Assembly: GCA_964035575.1 (NCBI GenBank)
Contig: OZ037918.1
Location: 372,001-436,000 of the forward strand
Source: Rhynchopus sp. YZ270_cl-10
Taxonomy: Eukaryota; Euglenozoa; Diplonemea; Diplonemida; Diplonemidae
Reading direction: 5' to 3'
Length of the DNA: 64,000 nucleotides
Shown piece by piece: positions 31,301-41,541 of this stretch. Positions within the stretch are counted from its first letter, which is position 1; every line of letters begins with the position of its first letter. Made by a program: the position numbers and the translations under genes. The notes beneath the pieces are model-generated. The model ran no database searches and was not told the origin of the DNA. It saw only the letters and a list, made by a program, of their open reading frames with translations.

Positions 31301-34300
31301 CACTCGTCCAGCGTGCACGGCACTGCAGGCCCGGTCTTCTGCGAACCAGTGCTCGGCGGCGGGCAGTGGCACTCCCAGTCATCATTCGTCGTCGCGCTCG
31401 GGTCCACACAGACCTGGCCTGCGTCCTCACACTTCTTCTTGTTCTCCTCCACACTGCACTCATCTGCCTCACACACCGCAACCCCAGCCACCATCACCGT
31501 TGTCGACGGCGGCGGGCACTGGCACTCCCAGTCGTCGTTCTTGGTCAGGTCCTTGTCCACGCACGCCTGGCCCGCCTTCACGCAAATCTCCTGGTTCGAC
31601 CTGCACTCGTCCTCTGTGCAGTCTGCCTTGTCCGTCCACTTGCGCCCCACCTTCGGGTCCACGCACACGCACTCCCAGTCCGACAGGTTCCGGATGTTGT
31701 GCTCCACACAGGTCTGCCCGGCACCGTCGCACACGTTGCCGCTTCCGTCGTCCTTGTCCGCACACGTCGGGCACTTCTCCTGGCACTCGTCAAGCGTGCA
31801 CTCTGCGGGTGCTGTCGTCATCACCCCGGTGTACGGCTTCACGCACTTGCAGCGCCAGTCGTTCAGGTGGTTCGGGTCAGTGTTCAGGTCCTCACACTCC
31901 TGGGGCGGGCCAGTAGCGCTGGTGCACACGTTGCCCTTTCCGTCGTCCTTGTCCGCACACGTTGGGCACTTCTCCACACACTCGTCCAGCTTGCACTCGG
32001 CAGCCCCGTTCTGCCCGGGCGTCACGGTTGTTGCTGGCGGGATGCATTTGCACTCAAACTGCTGGTCGAGGGGAGCACCGGGGTCGCATGACTGTCCAGC
32101 AGCGTGGCACGTCGCCCCGTTCTTGTCGCAGTCACCCTCGGGGTCCTTGCAGATCGCAGGTGCCCCCGTTGTTGTTGCCCCCGTCTGCGGCGGAATGCAC
32201 TCACACGCCCACGTCCCCGTTTTGTCCTTGTCGGTGTCAACACATGTCTGCCCCTGCGCCTTGCACACCACGTCGCTATCTGTGCACTCGTCGAACGTGC
32301 AGTCCGCAAGCCCCATCGGCTTCGCAATGTGGCTCAGCGGCGGCGGGCACATGCACTCCCACGTCATCAGCGCAGACTGGTCTGCATCACGGCACACCTG
32401 CCCCTTGGCAGCGCAGACGTCATTCCCTCCGGCGTCCACGCACTCGTCCACCGGCACCGGCGGAGGCACAGCCGTTGGCGGTGCCGATGTCGCTGGTGCG
32501 TCCGTCGGCGGCGAAGGTGTCTTCGGTGCCTCCGTTGGCGGGGCAGGTGTCGGGGGCAGGGGTGTTGCCGGCGCAGATGTCGCCGGTGCGTCTGTCGGCG
32601 GCGCCTGTGTGGGCGGCGCATCCGTGTCGGGCACTGGGGTCAGAGGTGTGAGCTTGCACTCGTCATTGCCCCAGTAGCACTGCGGGTTCAGATCGCAGTC
32701 CCCCTTAATGCACAGCGGGTAGCAGATCGAGTCCTCGCATGCCGACGACGCGGTGTTGTAGGTGCACGCATCGTCCCCAGCACACGTCGTAGCGTTCAGG
32801 TCTGCACACTTCTTCGGCTCAATTGCAACCTTGAGTCCGAACTTGCTGTTCGGGTCACAGAAGGTGTTCAGCACAGAGTCTGGGATCTCGTCCAGCATCA
32901 GGTTCATGAAGTGCTCCTCCTGCGGCTCGCTCACAAGCGGCTTCAGCTTGATCTCTGCGTTGTCGTCCTGGAAGGTGTGCTGGTCAAAGCGACGCATCAC
33001 GATACCAAACACAGTCACGTCCTCGGCATGCAGCTTCTGCTGGGCCTCCTCAAGAATGCCGGGGTACGTCGGCTTCCACCTCCTGTCGACACAGAGGCCC
33101 CCGCCGCACCTGTTCTGCGACGAGCAGCACGCGTCCCCGTCAATGTCGGTGATACCTCCGTCTGCAATCAGGATCACAACGTGTGTACGCTCGGGCGGGC
33201 TGTTTGCCGGGAGGAAGGTGTGGTCGGCCACGTCCAGCAGAGCGTCGTGCAGGTACGTCCACTGTGCCTGGTAGTTGGCCTCGTGCCAGTCAATGTCTCC
33301 GTGCAGCTCCGACCTCATACCGGACAGAAGACCGTTCGTGCATGCTCCAATGGCACAGTTGGTCGGGTGGTCCTCAGCAGGAGTTGCCTCCGCCTTCGAG
33401 AACTGGATGAAGGTGATACGGAACGCACCGGTGTTGGTCTTCGCACCTCCTCCCACGGTGTGGTCGTCCCCCGTCAGCGGCACAGTCTTCATCCAGTCAC
33501 GCAGAATCTCCATCAGCCCGTAGAATCCGTGTGCGTGGCGTCCGAACGACCTGCGCATCGAACCAGATCCGTCCAGCACGAACGCAATGTCCAGGTCGGG
33601 GCACTTCTCGTACCTCTTGTCCTCACAGTAGCCAGGGGCTCCGTGGTGCCACACGCAGTCCGGGTCGTCCTGGCACGGGCAGCGCGTGTCGTGCTTTTCG
33701 CATGTCTTTGGCTCACACACATCCTTGTCAGTCCACATGCACTTGTCGTTCTTGTCACAGTCCGGCTGGTTTCCAATCGGCGCACACTCCGTCTGTTCGC
33801 ACACCGGGTCCGGGGTGGCGGCGACGTTCCAGTGGCACTTGGTGTTGTGGTCGCACTCCTCCTCCTTCGTGAGCTTCTGGCACTCGTCCGTGGGCACACA
33901 CTTCGGGTTGGCAGCAGCGTCCCACTTGCAGTCCGTGTCCGCATCGCAGTCCGGCTGGAGTGCGTGGTTGCACGGCACAGGGCTGCACATGGCGACCAGG
34001 TTCGAGGGCGACGTGGTGGCATCCACCGGGTCAGGTCCGGTCCACACACAGCCGTCCTCCTTCTCGCACGTCGTCTTCGAGATCTGCAGACACTTCTTCA
34101 CCTCACACACAGGCATCTTGGTTGCGTCGTGGTGGCACACGTCCAGCTTGCAGAAGTCCGGGTCTGCGTTGGGTGCGTCACACGGACTAGGCATCGTGAC
34201 AGACACAGCCAGGCAGTCGGGCTCTGCTGTGGGCGGGATGCACGGGTTGTCAATGCACGCGTCCGCCCAGATCGGGTCCCACAGACAGGTGTCGTCGTTC

Positions 34301-37300
34301 TGGCACGCAGTCTGGTCCTTCCCAACACAGCCAGTGGGCACGTCAATGCACTCGTCGTTCTGCCAGTCGCATGCAGGGGTCATCTTGCAGGTCGTCTCGT
34401 CACACTTCGGGTAGCACACAGAGTCCTTGCAGGTGGTGTCCCACATGCACGACTTGTCAGCAACGCAGAGGGCCTGCTCCAGGTTCGTGTCACAGCCAAT
34501 CTTGACTTGCGTCACCACCTTCCCAAACTTGCTGTTCGCGTCACAGAAGGTGTTCAGCACAGAGTCTGGGATCTCGTCCAGCATCAGGTTCATGAAGTGG
34601 TCGTACGTGGGCTCGCTCACAAGTGGTGTCAGCTTCGTCTCTGCGTTGTCGTCCTGGAAGGTGTGCTGGTCAAAGCGACGCATCACGATACCAAACACAG
34701 TCACGTCCTCGTCACGCAGCTTCTGCTGGGCGTCGCTGAGGATGCCGGGGTACGAGGCCTTCCATTTCCTGTCGACACAGAGGTTCCCGCCGCACCTGTT
34801 CTGCGACGAGCAGCACGCGTCCCCGTCAATGTCGGTGATACCTCCGTCCGCAATGATGATCACAACGTGCTCTCTCCACGACGGGCTGTTTGCCGGGAGG
34901 AAGGTGTTGTCGGCCACGTCCTTGAGAGCGTCGTGCAGGTACGTCCACTGGCCCTGGTAGTTGGCCTCGTGCCAGTCAATGTCTCCGTGCAGCTCCGACC
35001 TCATACCGGACAGAAGACCGTTCGTGCACGCCCCAATGGCGCAGTTGGTCGGGTGGTCGTCAGCAGCAGTTGCCTCCGCCTTCGAGAACTGGATGAAGGT
35101 GATACGGAAACCCTTGTCGCGGGCTGCGTTCGCACCCACGGTGTGGTCGTCCCCCGTCAGCGGCACGGTGTTCATCCAGTCACGCAGAATCTCCATCAGC
35201 CCGTAGAATCCGTGTGCGTGGCGTCCGAACGACCTGCGCATCGAACCAGATCCGTCCAGCACGAACGCAATGTCCAGGTCGGGGCATGTGTTGAAGTTCG
35301 GGTCAGTGCAGTAGGCCCCGTTCGTGGTGTGGTGCCACACGCAGTCCGGGTCCGCGTCACAGGGGCAGTGGTCTGTGTGCTTGTCGCAGGTCTTCGGCAC
35401 ACACACATCCTTGTCAGTCCACATGCACTTGTCGTTCTTGTCACAGTCCGGCTGGTTTCCAATCGGCGCACACACCGTCTGTTCGCACACCGGGTCCGGG
35501 GTGGCGGCGACGTTCCAGTGGCACTTGGTGTTGTGGTCGCACTCCTCCTCCTTCGTGAGCTTCTGGCACTCGTCCGTGGGCACACACTTCGGGTTGGCAG
35601 CAGCGTCCCACTTGCAGTCCGTGTCCGCATCGCAGTCCGGCTGGAGTGCGTGGTTGCACGGCACAGGACTGCACATGTCGACCAGGGTCGAGGGCGACGT
35701 GGTGGCATCCACCGGGTCAGGTCCGGTCCACACACAGCCGTCCTCCTTCTCGCACGTCGTCTTCGAGATCTGCAGACACTTCTTCACCTCACACACAGGC
35801 ATCTTGGTTGCGTCGTGGTGGCACACGTCCAGGATGCAGAAGTCCGGGTCTGCGTTGGGTGCGTCACACGGACTAGGCATCGTGACAGACACAGCCAGGC
35901 AGTCGGGCTCTGCTGTGGGCGGGATGCACGGGTTGTCAATGCACGCGTCCGCCCAGATCGGGTCCCACAGACAGGTGTCGTCGTTCTGGCACGCAGTCTG
36001 GTCCTTCCCAACACAGCCAGTGGGCACGTCAATGCACTCGTCGTTCTGCCAGTCGCATGCAGGGGTCATCTTGCAGGTCGTCTCGTCACACTTCGGGTAG
36101 CACACAGAGTCCTTGCAGGTGGTGTCCCACATGCACGACTTGTCAGCAACGCAGAGGGCCTGCTCCAGGTTCGTGTCACAGCCTGTCGGTTTTGCCACGT
36201 TCTGTCCGAACTTGCTGTTCGCGTCACAGAAGGTGTTCAGCACAGAGTCTGGGATCTCGTCCAGCATCAGGTTCATGAAGTGGGTGTCGGTGGGTGTGCT
36301 CACAAGCGGCTTCAGCTTGATCTCTGCGTTGTCGTCCTGGAAGGTGTGGTAGTCAAAGCGACGCATCACGATACCAAACACAGTCACGTCCTCGGAGCGC
36401 AGCTTTGTCTGTGCCGCGGTAAGGATGCCGGGGTACGAGGGATCGAAGTTCCTGTCGATACAGAGGTTGTTGCCACACCTGTCGGCACAGCACGCGTCCC
36501 CGTCAATGTCGGTGATACCTCCGTCCGCAATGATGATCACAACGTGCTCTCTCCACGACGGGCTGTTTGCCGGGAGGAAGGTGTTGTCGGCCACGTCCTT
36601 GAGAGCGTCGTGCAGGTACGTCCACTGGCCCTGGTAGTTGGCCTCGTGCCAGTCAATGTCTCCGTGCAGCTCCGACCTCATACCGGACAGAAGACCGTTC
36701 GTGCACGCCCCAATGGCGCAGTTGGTCGGGTGGTCGTCAGCAGCCTTTGCCTCCGCCTTCGAGAACTGGATGAAGGTGATACGGAAACCCTTGTCGCGGG
36801 CTGCGTTCGCACCCACGGTGTGGTCGTCCCCCGTCAGCGGCACAGTCTTCATCCAGTCACGCAGAATCTCCATCAGCCCGTAGAATCCGTGTGCGTGGCG
36901 TCCGAACGACCTGCGCATCGAACCAGATCCGTCCAGCACGAACGCAATGTCCAGGTCGGGGCATGTGTTGAAGTTCGGGTCAGTGCAGAAGCCCCCGTTC
37001 GCAGTGTGGTGCCACACGCAGTCCGGGTCCGCGTCACAGGGGCAGTGGTCTGTGTGCTTGTCGCAGGTCTTCGGCACACACACATCCTTGTCAGTCCACA
37101 TGCACTTGTCGTTCTTGTCACAGTCCGGCTGGTTCCCAATCGGCGCACACTCAGTCAGTTCGCACACCGGGTCCGGGGTGGCGGCGACGTTCCAGTGGCA
37201 CTTGGTGTTCTTGTCACAGTCCTCCTCCAGGGTGAGTGCCTTGCACTCGTCCGTGGGCACACACTTCGGGTTGGCAGCAGCGTCCCACTTGCAGTCCGTG

Positions 37301-39447
37301 TCCGCATCGCAGTCCGGCTGGAGTGTGTGGCTGCACGGCACAGGGGTGCACATGTGCACCTTGTCCGAGGGCGATACGGAGGCATCCACCGGGTCAGGTC
37401 CGTTCCACACACAGCCGTCCTCCTGCTCGCACGTCGTCTTCGAGATCTGCAGACACTTCTTCACCTCGCAGTCCGGCCCCACTGACGTGTGGTCACACAC
37501 CTCAAGGGTACAGAAGTCCACGTTTGTGTTTGTGGTGTCGCACGGTGCGGGCATCGTCACACTTGTCGCCACACACGTGTCGTGGTTCGCGTCGTGTGGC
37601 ACACACGGGTTGTCAATGCAGTTGGTAGCCCAGATCGGGTCCCACAGACAGGTGTCGTCGTTCTTGCACGCAGTCTCGTCCTTCGCCGTGCACCCTGTTG
37701 TCAGGTCGCACCTGTCTGCACCAGCGTTCCAGGTGCACAGAGGGTTCGTGTCACACTTAACCTCGGTGCACAGCTTGTAGCACACGGACTCCACGCAGCC
37801 GGACTTTGCGTCGTCCCACACACACGAAACCTGGCTCTCGCAGTCGGCTCTCACCCCCTTCGCCCCACACCCAAGAGGCGTCGTCGAACCCACCACCTTC
37901 TGCCCAAACTTGCTGTTCGGGTCACAGAAGGTGTTCAGCACAGAGTCTGGGATCTCGTCCAGCATCAGGTTCATGAAGTGCTCCTCCACCGGCTCGCTCA
38001 CAAGCGGCTTCAGCTTCGTCTCTGCGTTGTCGTCCTGGAAGGTGTGGTAGTCAAAGCGACGCATCACGATACCAAACACAGTCACGTCCTCGGTGCGCAG
38101 CTTTGCCTGTGCCGCGTCAAGGATGCCGGGGTACGAGGGCTTCCAGTTCCTGTCGACACAGAGGTTCCCGCCGCACCTGTCGGCACAGCACGCGTCCCCG
38201 TCAATGTCGGTGATACCTCCGTCTGCAATCAGGATCACAACGTGCTGGCGCTCGGGCGGGCTGTTTGCCGGAAGGAAGGTGTTGTCGGCCACGTCCTTGA
38301 GAGCGTCGTGCAGGTACGTCCACTGGCCCTGGTAGTTGGCCTCGTGCCAGTCAATGTCTCCGTGCAGCTCCGACCTCATACCGGACAGAAGACCGTTCGT
38401 GCATGCTCCAATGGCACAGTTGGTCGGGTGGTCGTCAGCAGGAGTTGCCTCCGCCATCGAGAACTGGATGAAGGTAATACGGAACGCACCGGTGTTGGTC
38501 TTCGCACCTCCTCCCGCGGTGTGGTCGTCCCCCGTCAGCGGCACAGTGTTCATCCAGTCACGCAGAATCTCCATCAGCCCGTAGAATCCGTGTGCGTGGC
38601 GTCCGAACGACCTGCGCATCGAACCAGATCCGTCCAGCACGAACGCAATGTCCAGGTCGGGGCACGCGCTGAACTTCGGGTCGGCGCAGTAAGAAGGGGG
38701 CCCAGCGTGCCATGTACAGTCAGAGTCCTCCGAGCAGCCACACTGGCTTACTGGGTCGTTGTACTTGTCGCACGTCTTCGCCACACAGGCGGACTGTCCA
38801 CTGCGGGTTGTCCACATGCAGGTCGATTGTGTGTCGCAGACACCCTCGTCGGTGTGCTCCCCGCAGGTGGTCTCCCCACACACACCAGTCGCCTGCGACA
38901 CGTCCCAGTGGCACTTCAGGTCGTGGTCGCATTCTGCCTCGTCCTGGTGCTCCCCGCAGAGTGTGCGCACACAAGCACCAGTCCACTTGCATCCCCCACG
39001 CGCATCACAGTCTGTCTGCCCCAGAGGTCCGCAGTCGTCTGCCTTGCAGTGCTTCACCTGGTCGGCAGGCGCCTGCGTCAGTGCATCAACCCCGTTCGGC
39101 ACAGACCACGTGCACGTTCCAGTGCAGGTCGCACTCGTTGACATCAGACACTCCTGAACCTTGCAGGGCTGGGGAGCAGACACGTCGAACGCGCACACGG
39201 ACAGCGTGCAGTACTCCGGGTCGCCCGGCGGCGGGGAGCATGGGAATGGCACCACCTCAGCCACGGCCAGACAGGACTGCTCATTTGGAGCAGTCCTGCA
39301 GGGGTCCTCAACACATCCGAGGCTCGGACCCCAGATCGGGTTCCACTGGCATCCAGCGCCCGCACAGGTCGTCTGTGTTGTCTCGTCGGCACAGGCAGCC
39401 TGTGCAGTGGCCGCTGCTCCAAGGAGCAGTGCCGCCCGTAACATCAT
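19342..39447 (-). CDS. Giant type I membrane protein, 4 VWA units and about 70 EGF-like modules (copy A)
   Basis: Four exons (39447-21357, 21109-20771, 20648-20428, 20190-19342) join to 19,500 nt, or 6,499 residues plus stop. The start is the ATG at 39445-39447, not an upstream in-frame ATG: MMLRAALLLGAAATAQA is a signal peptide and a splice-type AG lies 16 bases before it. Layout: four Cys-rich plus VWA units (1-2200), a Pro/Thr linker (2266-2333), Cys-rich EGF-like modules (2334 to about 6330), a Leu-rich TM helix (about 6412-6436) and a 63-residue acidic cytoplasmic tail ending GNDDDI. Each VWA has the MIDAS motif DGSGS and an ADGG loop, so metal-dependent ligand binding is plausible. The architecture suggests a very long surface adhesin. 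I recognise no named family for the whole protein. Confidence 0.88.
20191..20427 (-). other. Intron 3 of the giant gene, copy A (237 bp, phase 0)
   Basis: Donor CAGATG|GTATGG and acceptor caacacAG|TGC. The intron is mostly (ggttgt)n and (ggtt)n simple repeat. Splicing joins NNGQM to CVDTDKT inside one EGF-like module. In copy B it is 42649-42885. Confidence 0.85.
20649..20770 (-). other. Intron 2 of the giant gene, copy A (122 bp, phase 1)
   Basis: Donor TGTG|GTATGT and acceptor cctcacacAG|TTG restore a module start reading VVDECAIAANNAVC. In copy B it is 43107-43228. Confidence 0.85.
21110..21356 (-). other. Intron 1 of the giant gene, copy A (247 bp, phase 1)
   Basis: Donor TGCA|GTATGG and acceptor cccgcacAG|CTG join ...VATC(S/T) to GTGECADNLNK, completing a module. 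The intron carries (ggaaggga)n and (ggcagt)n microsatellites. In copy B it is 43568-43814. Confidence 0.85.
32449..32650 (-). other. Pro/Thr/Ala-rich linker coding segment
   Basis: Residues about 2266-2333 are almost entirely Pro, Thr, Ala and acidic (PPTDAPATSAPATPLPPTP and similar). It is probably an O-glycosylated spacer separating the VWA head from the EGF-like stalk. Confidence 0.8.
32850..38664 (-). repeat. Four VWA-domain units of copy A (period about 1.69 kb)
   Basis: VWA domains start (CPDLDIAFVLDGSGSM) at 38664, 36963, 35283 and 33603, corresponding to residues about 262, 829, 1389 and 1949. Each spans about 250 residues to DEIPDSVLNTFCD. Each is preceded by about 290 residues of C.W(D/N)-type Cys-rich modules (CLWDP, CMWT, CHWN, CKWD). 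Units 2 and 3 are almost identical over most of their length, including the Cys-rich part, which indicates recent homogenisation. Confidence 0.9.
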
Positions 39448-39463
39448 ATTCGGGTTGCTGACC

Positions 39464-39495
39464 CTAAGAACACAGAGGAAAAGGAAAAATAAAAC
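39464..39495 (-). other. Putative trans-splice acceptor of the giant gene (copy A)
   Basis: The minus strand reads ttttatttttccttttcctc, then tgtgttcttAG at 39465-39464, 16 bases upstream of the ATG. The same sequence is at 61922-61953 in copy B. Confidence 0.6.
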
Positions 39496-40236
39496 GAAGG
39501 GGGGTGGCTCGAAGAAAAAAAAAAAATGGGGGGGGTGGGGGGTGGGTCTCTCCCGCAAGTGTGCGGAAGGGTTGTGTTCTTGCTGTGTACGTCTGAAGGT
39601 TTGGTTTGAGGGTTGAGTTTGGGCTTGGGATTAGGGACAGTTGATGGGTAATGATGCAGGGTGGAGGGGGTTTCTTTTTGTTTTTTGAGTCGATAGCAGA
39701 AAATAAAAAGACACAACAGAACAAAACCACTGTTTCCTGCGTTCAGGGTGGGAGAGTGGAGGTGGGGGGCCTGAAGCTAACAAAAAGCGTGAATTTTGAC
39801 ACATGAAACTTTTCGCTAAGGTCAAAAAAGTTTACTACAAATGTCGTTCCCCACTTTAAACATGTCCCGTGCAATGCTATACCCCAGACAGAGCAAAACT
39901 AAAAACATATAAACGCACATAGACAACTATCAAAACGAACCTGCTGCCAAAAATTTATACGAACTGTCTGGAGACAGACAAAGGCTGCGGGGAAATGTAG
40001 GGAACAAATCAAAGATTATTTTTAAAAAAAAAACCCTGTGTGGCAAACGGGGAGGTGACCTCCGTAAAACGGCAACCCGCACGTCCTAGATGTGAAAAAC
40101 GGCACCAGCTGGGACACGGTCCCGGGTTTACTCTGGATAGAACAAAAAAGAGCGGCCACACTGCCTCGGCAGCGCTAAAGAGACGAGAGTGAATACCAAG
40201 TAAAAATAAAAAAAAAAAAAAAAAAAAAAAAGGTTG

Positions 40237-40273
40237 GAAAGATGAACATAGGCCTTTTGTGCCTAGTCGCCTT
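40237..40273 (+). repeat. Hairpin-H element (copy h)
   Basis: It reads aagatgaacataggcc, loop ttttgt, then gcctagtcgcctt, and follows a long A run. The identical copy in unit B is at 62695-62731. Confidence 0.65.
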
Positions 40274-40341
40274 AAACTTTTTTTGAGCCGAGGGGAAAAC
40301 AATAATTCGTGTGTTTTTTTTTTTTTTTTTTTTTTTTTTTT

Positions 40342-40403
40342 GATAAATTGTTGGAGTAGTGCAGTTGCCTCGGTAGTGTTGCCACAGTTGTGCAAGCTCC
40401 ACT
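40342..40403 (-). repeat. S element, copy 3
   Basis: On the minus strand it reads agtggagcttgcacaactg through acaattatc, followed by a 20-plus A tail. The duplicate in unit B is at 62800-62861. Confidence 0.7.
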
Positions 40404-40654
40404 TTTTTTATATTTATAAATTGCTGTTGTACTGAACTGAAGGAACCACATTCCTATTGGTCGAGCATTCCTTTCTGATATTTAATTTTGAGAATGGGGA
40501 AGGGCATAAAAAGTTGGAGGGAATAAAAAAAGAGGCTTTGAAAGGGACTAAACCTGACACATGCCCTGTGTGAACAAATACGCACACCTTTTCAAAAATG
40601 CAGCGAAGTGAGTGCAGATGGAATGTGGCGATACAATATAAAAAAAAGAAAAGT

Positions 40655-40694
40655 TTATAAGATGATCCTAAGCCTCTCGTGCTTAGTCACCTTT
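40655..40694 (+). repeat. Hairpin-H element (copy i)
   Basis: It reads aagatgatcctaagc, loop ctctcgt, then gcttagtcacctt, the clearest stem of the family: CTAAGC with GCTTAG, TGA with TCA, and AAG with CTT. The unit B duplicate is at 63113-63152. Confidence 0.7.
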
Positions 40695-41225
40695 AAAAAA
40701 TAGGATAGAACAAAATAATTCCAATAAAAACCCTGGCAAACGAGAACGGAGTACGCAAAGTGTATGGGTTCAAACACCATCACGGAACTTTCTCGTTCCC
40801 AGGTTTCTTAAAGTTGGGGTTGCAAACACGGGCACTTATGTGTATTTTCTTTTTTCCCGTTCGTGTGAGCAAACGGGTGGAAAGGTTCAGTTTTTTCTTC
40901 TTTGAGGAACTGAGATACAGTTCTTGCAAAAATAATTCAAGAATACAAAACAAAGATGGAAAAGAAGGAGAGAAAAAAAACATCGAAGTCATTAATAGCC
41001 CTCTACAACATTCCCCACGACACCACAAGTTATCAATCCGTTGCCAGTTGCTAACGTGTCATACGGAGTCAGTAAAGCCCCGCTAAATTACATGTCTGCA
41101 CTCATGTGTTGCCGGGGTGGTTGATTTTGTTTTTATTCTCTCTTTTCTTTTCCCTTTTTTTTTTTTTTTTTTTTTCCTTTTTTTTATGATATTCTGCACT
41201 TATTCCCGTGCAAATTATAAGGGGT

Positions 41226-41367
41226 TTTGTTTTTGTTTTTGTTTTTGTTTTTGTTTTTGTTTTTGTTTTTGTTTTTGTTTTTGTTTTTGTTTTTGTTTTT
41301 GTTTTTGTTTTTGTTTTTGTTTTTGTTTTTGTTTTTGTTTTTGTTTTTGTTTTTGTTTTTGTTTTTT
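41226..41367. repeat. (GTTTTT)n hexanucleotide array
   Basis: About 23 uninterrupted copies of a 6-base unit adjoin the S element at 41368. Read on the minus strand it is an (AAAAAC)n tail directly after the element. It is absent at the equivalent place left of unit A. The unit B duplicate is at 63684-63825. Confidence 0.95.
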
Positions 41368-41429
41368 GATGAATTGTTGGAGTAGTGTAGTTGCCTCGGT
41401 TGTGTTGCCACAGTTGTGCAATCTCCACT
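41368..41429 (-). repeat. S element, copy 4, with (AAAAAC)n tail
   Basis: On the minus strand it runs from agtggagattgcacaactg to ccaacaattcatc and then enters the (AAAAAC)n array. The homologous place left of unit A (about 18.95 kb) has a different, shorter element instead. The unit B duplicate is at 63826-63887. Confidence 0.7.
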
Positions 41430-41541
41430 GTCTTGTTTTTTTTTTTTTTTTGAGTGGGGAGTGGGGATGAGGAACAGTAGAATGTGGGATATGGGATATG
41501 AGAAATGGGCGTGGTGTGGGAAAAGGAATGCTCGACAAACA

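Larger units (their letters stand above)
20450..32448 (-). repeat. Array of about 70 EGF-like modules in copy A
   Basis: Modules of about 45-65 residues follow DEC...C...GQ.C.D......DW.C.C..P..G....A.C. I count about 71, including degenerate ones that lack DEC. A long subtype adds a second Cys pair (C.TCAD..G.GN.C). Three modules carry a larger insertion with GCCNP and GDWC motifs, at about 30.84-31.12, 25.29-25.56 and 21.69-21.98 kb. The array continues through the small 3' exons to about 19.85 kb. The modules are diverged, unlike the N-terminal VWA units, so most of the array is old. Confidence 0.85.
19084..41541. repeat. Tandem array unit A (22,458 bp)
   Basis: This unit is repeated directly at 41542-63999 with a constant offset of 22,458 bp. 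Gene, introns and spacer correspond base for base as far as I compared. The left margin is less similar: 18.80-19.08 kb matches 41.06-41.54 kb with insertions (a (GTTTTT)n array, an S element and a short atatggg block). Unit A is therefore the outermost copy on this side. Confidence 0.93.

Noticed and set aside
32104-37485. Very long plus-strand open frame (1,793 codons) opposite the giant gene, with others of 500-1,100 codons at 21845-25156, 26516-29746 and their duplicates
   Set aside because: They are antisense shadows of a GC-rich, Cys/Asp-rich repeat gene whose codon bias avoids TTA, CTA and TCA on the coding strand. They have no signal, domain or splice context of their own, and their composition (His/Arg/Val or Ser/Thr/His repeats) mirrors the sense modules.
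39448-39558. Upstream in-frame ATG of the giant gene giving a Phe/Pro-rich N-terminal extension
   Set aside because: The extension translates a pyrimidine tract and a splice-type AG, while the downstream MM begins a clean signal peptide.
40735-40800. A ggttcaaac string near 40766 (and 18078) resembling a tRNA B box
   Set aside because: No A box, cloverleaf or acceptor pairing could be built around either site.
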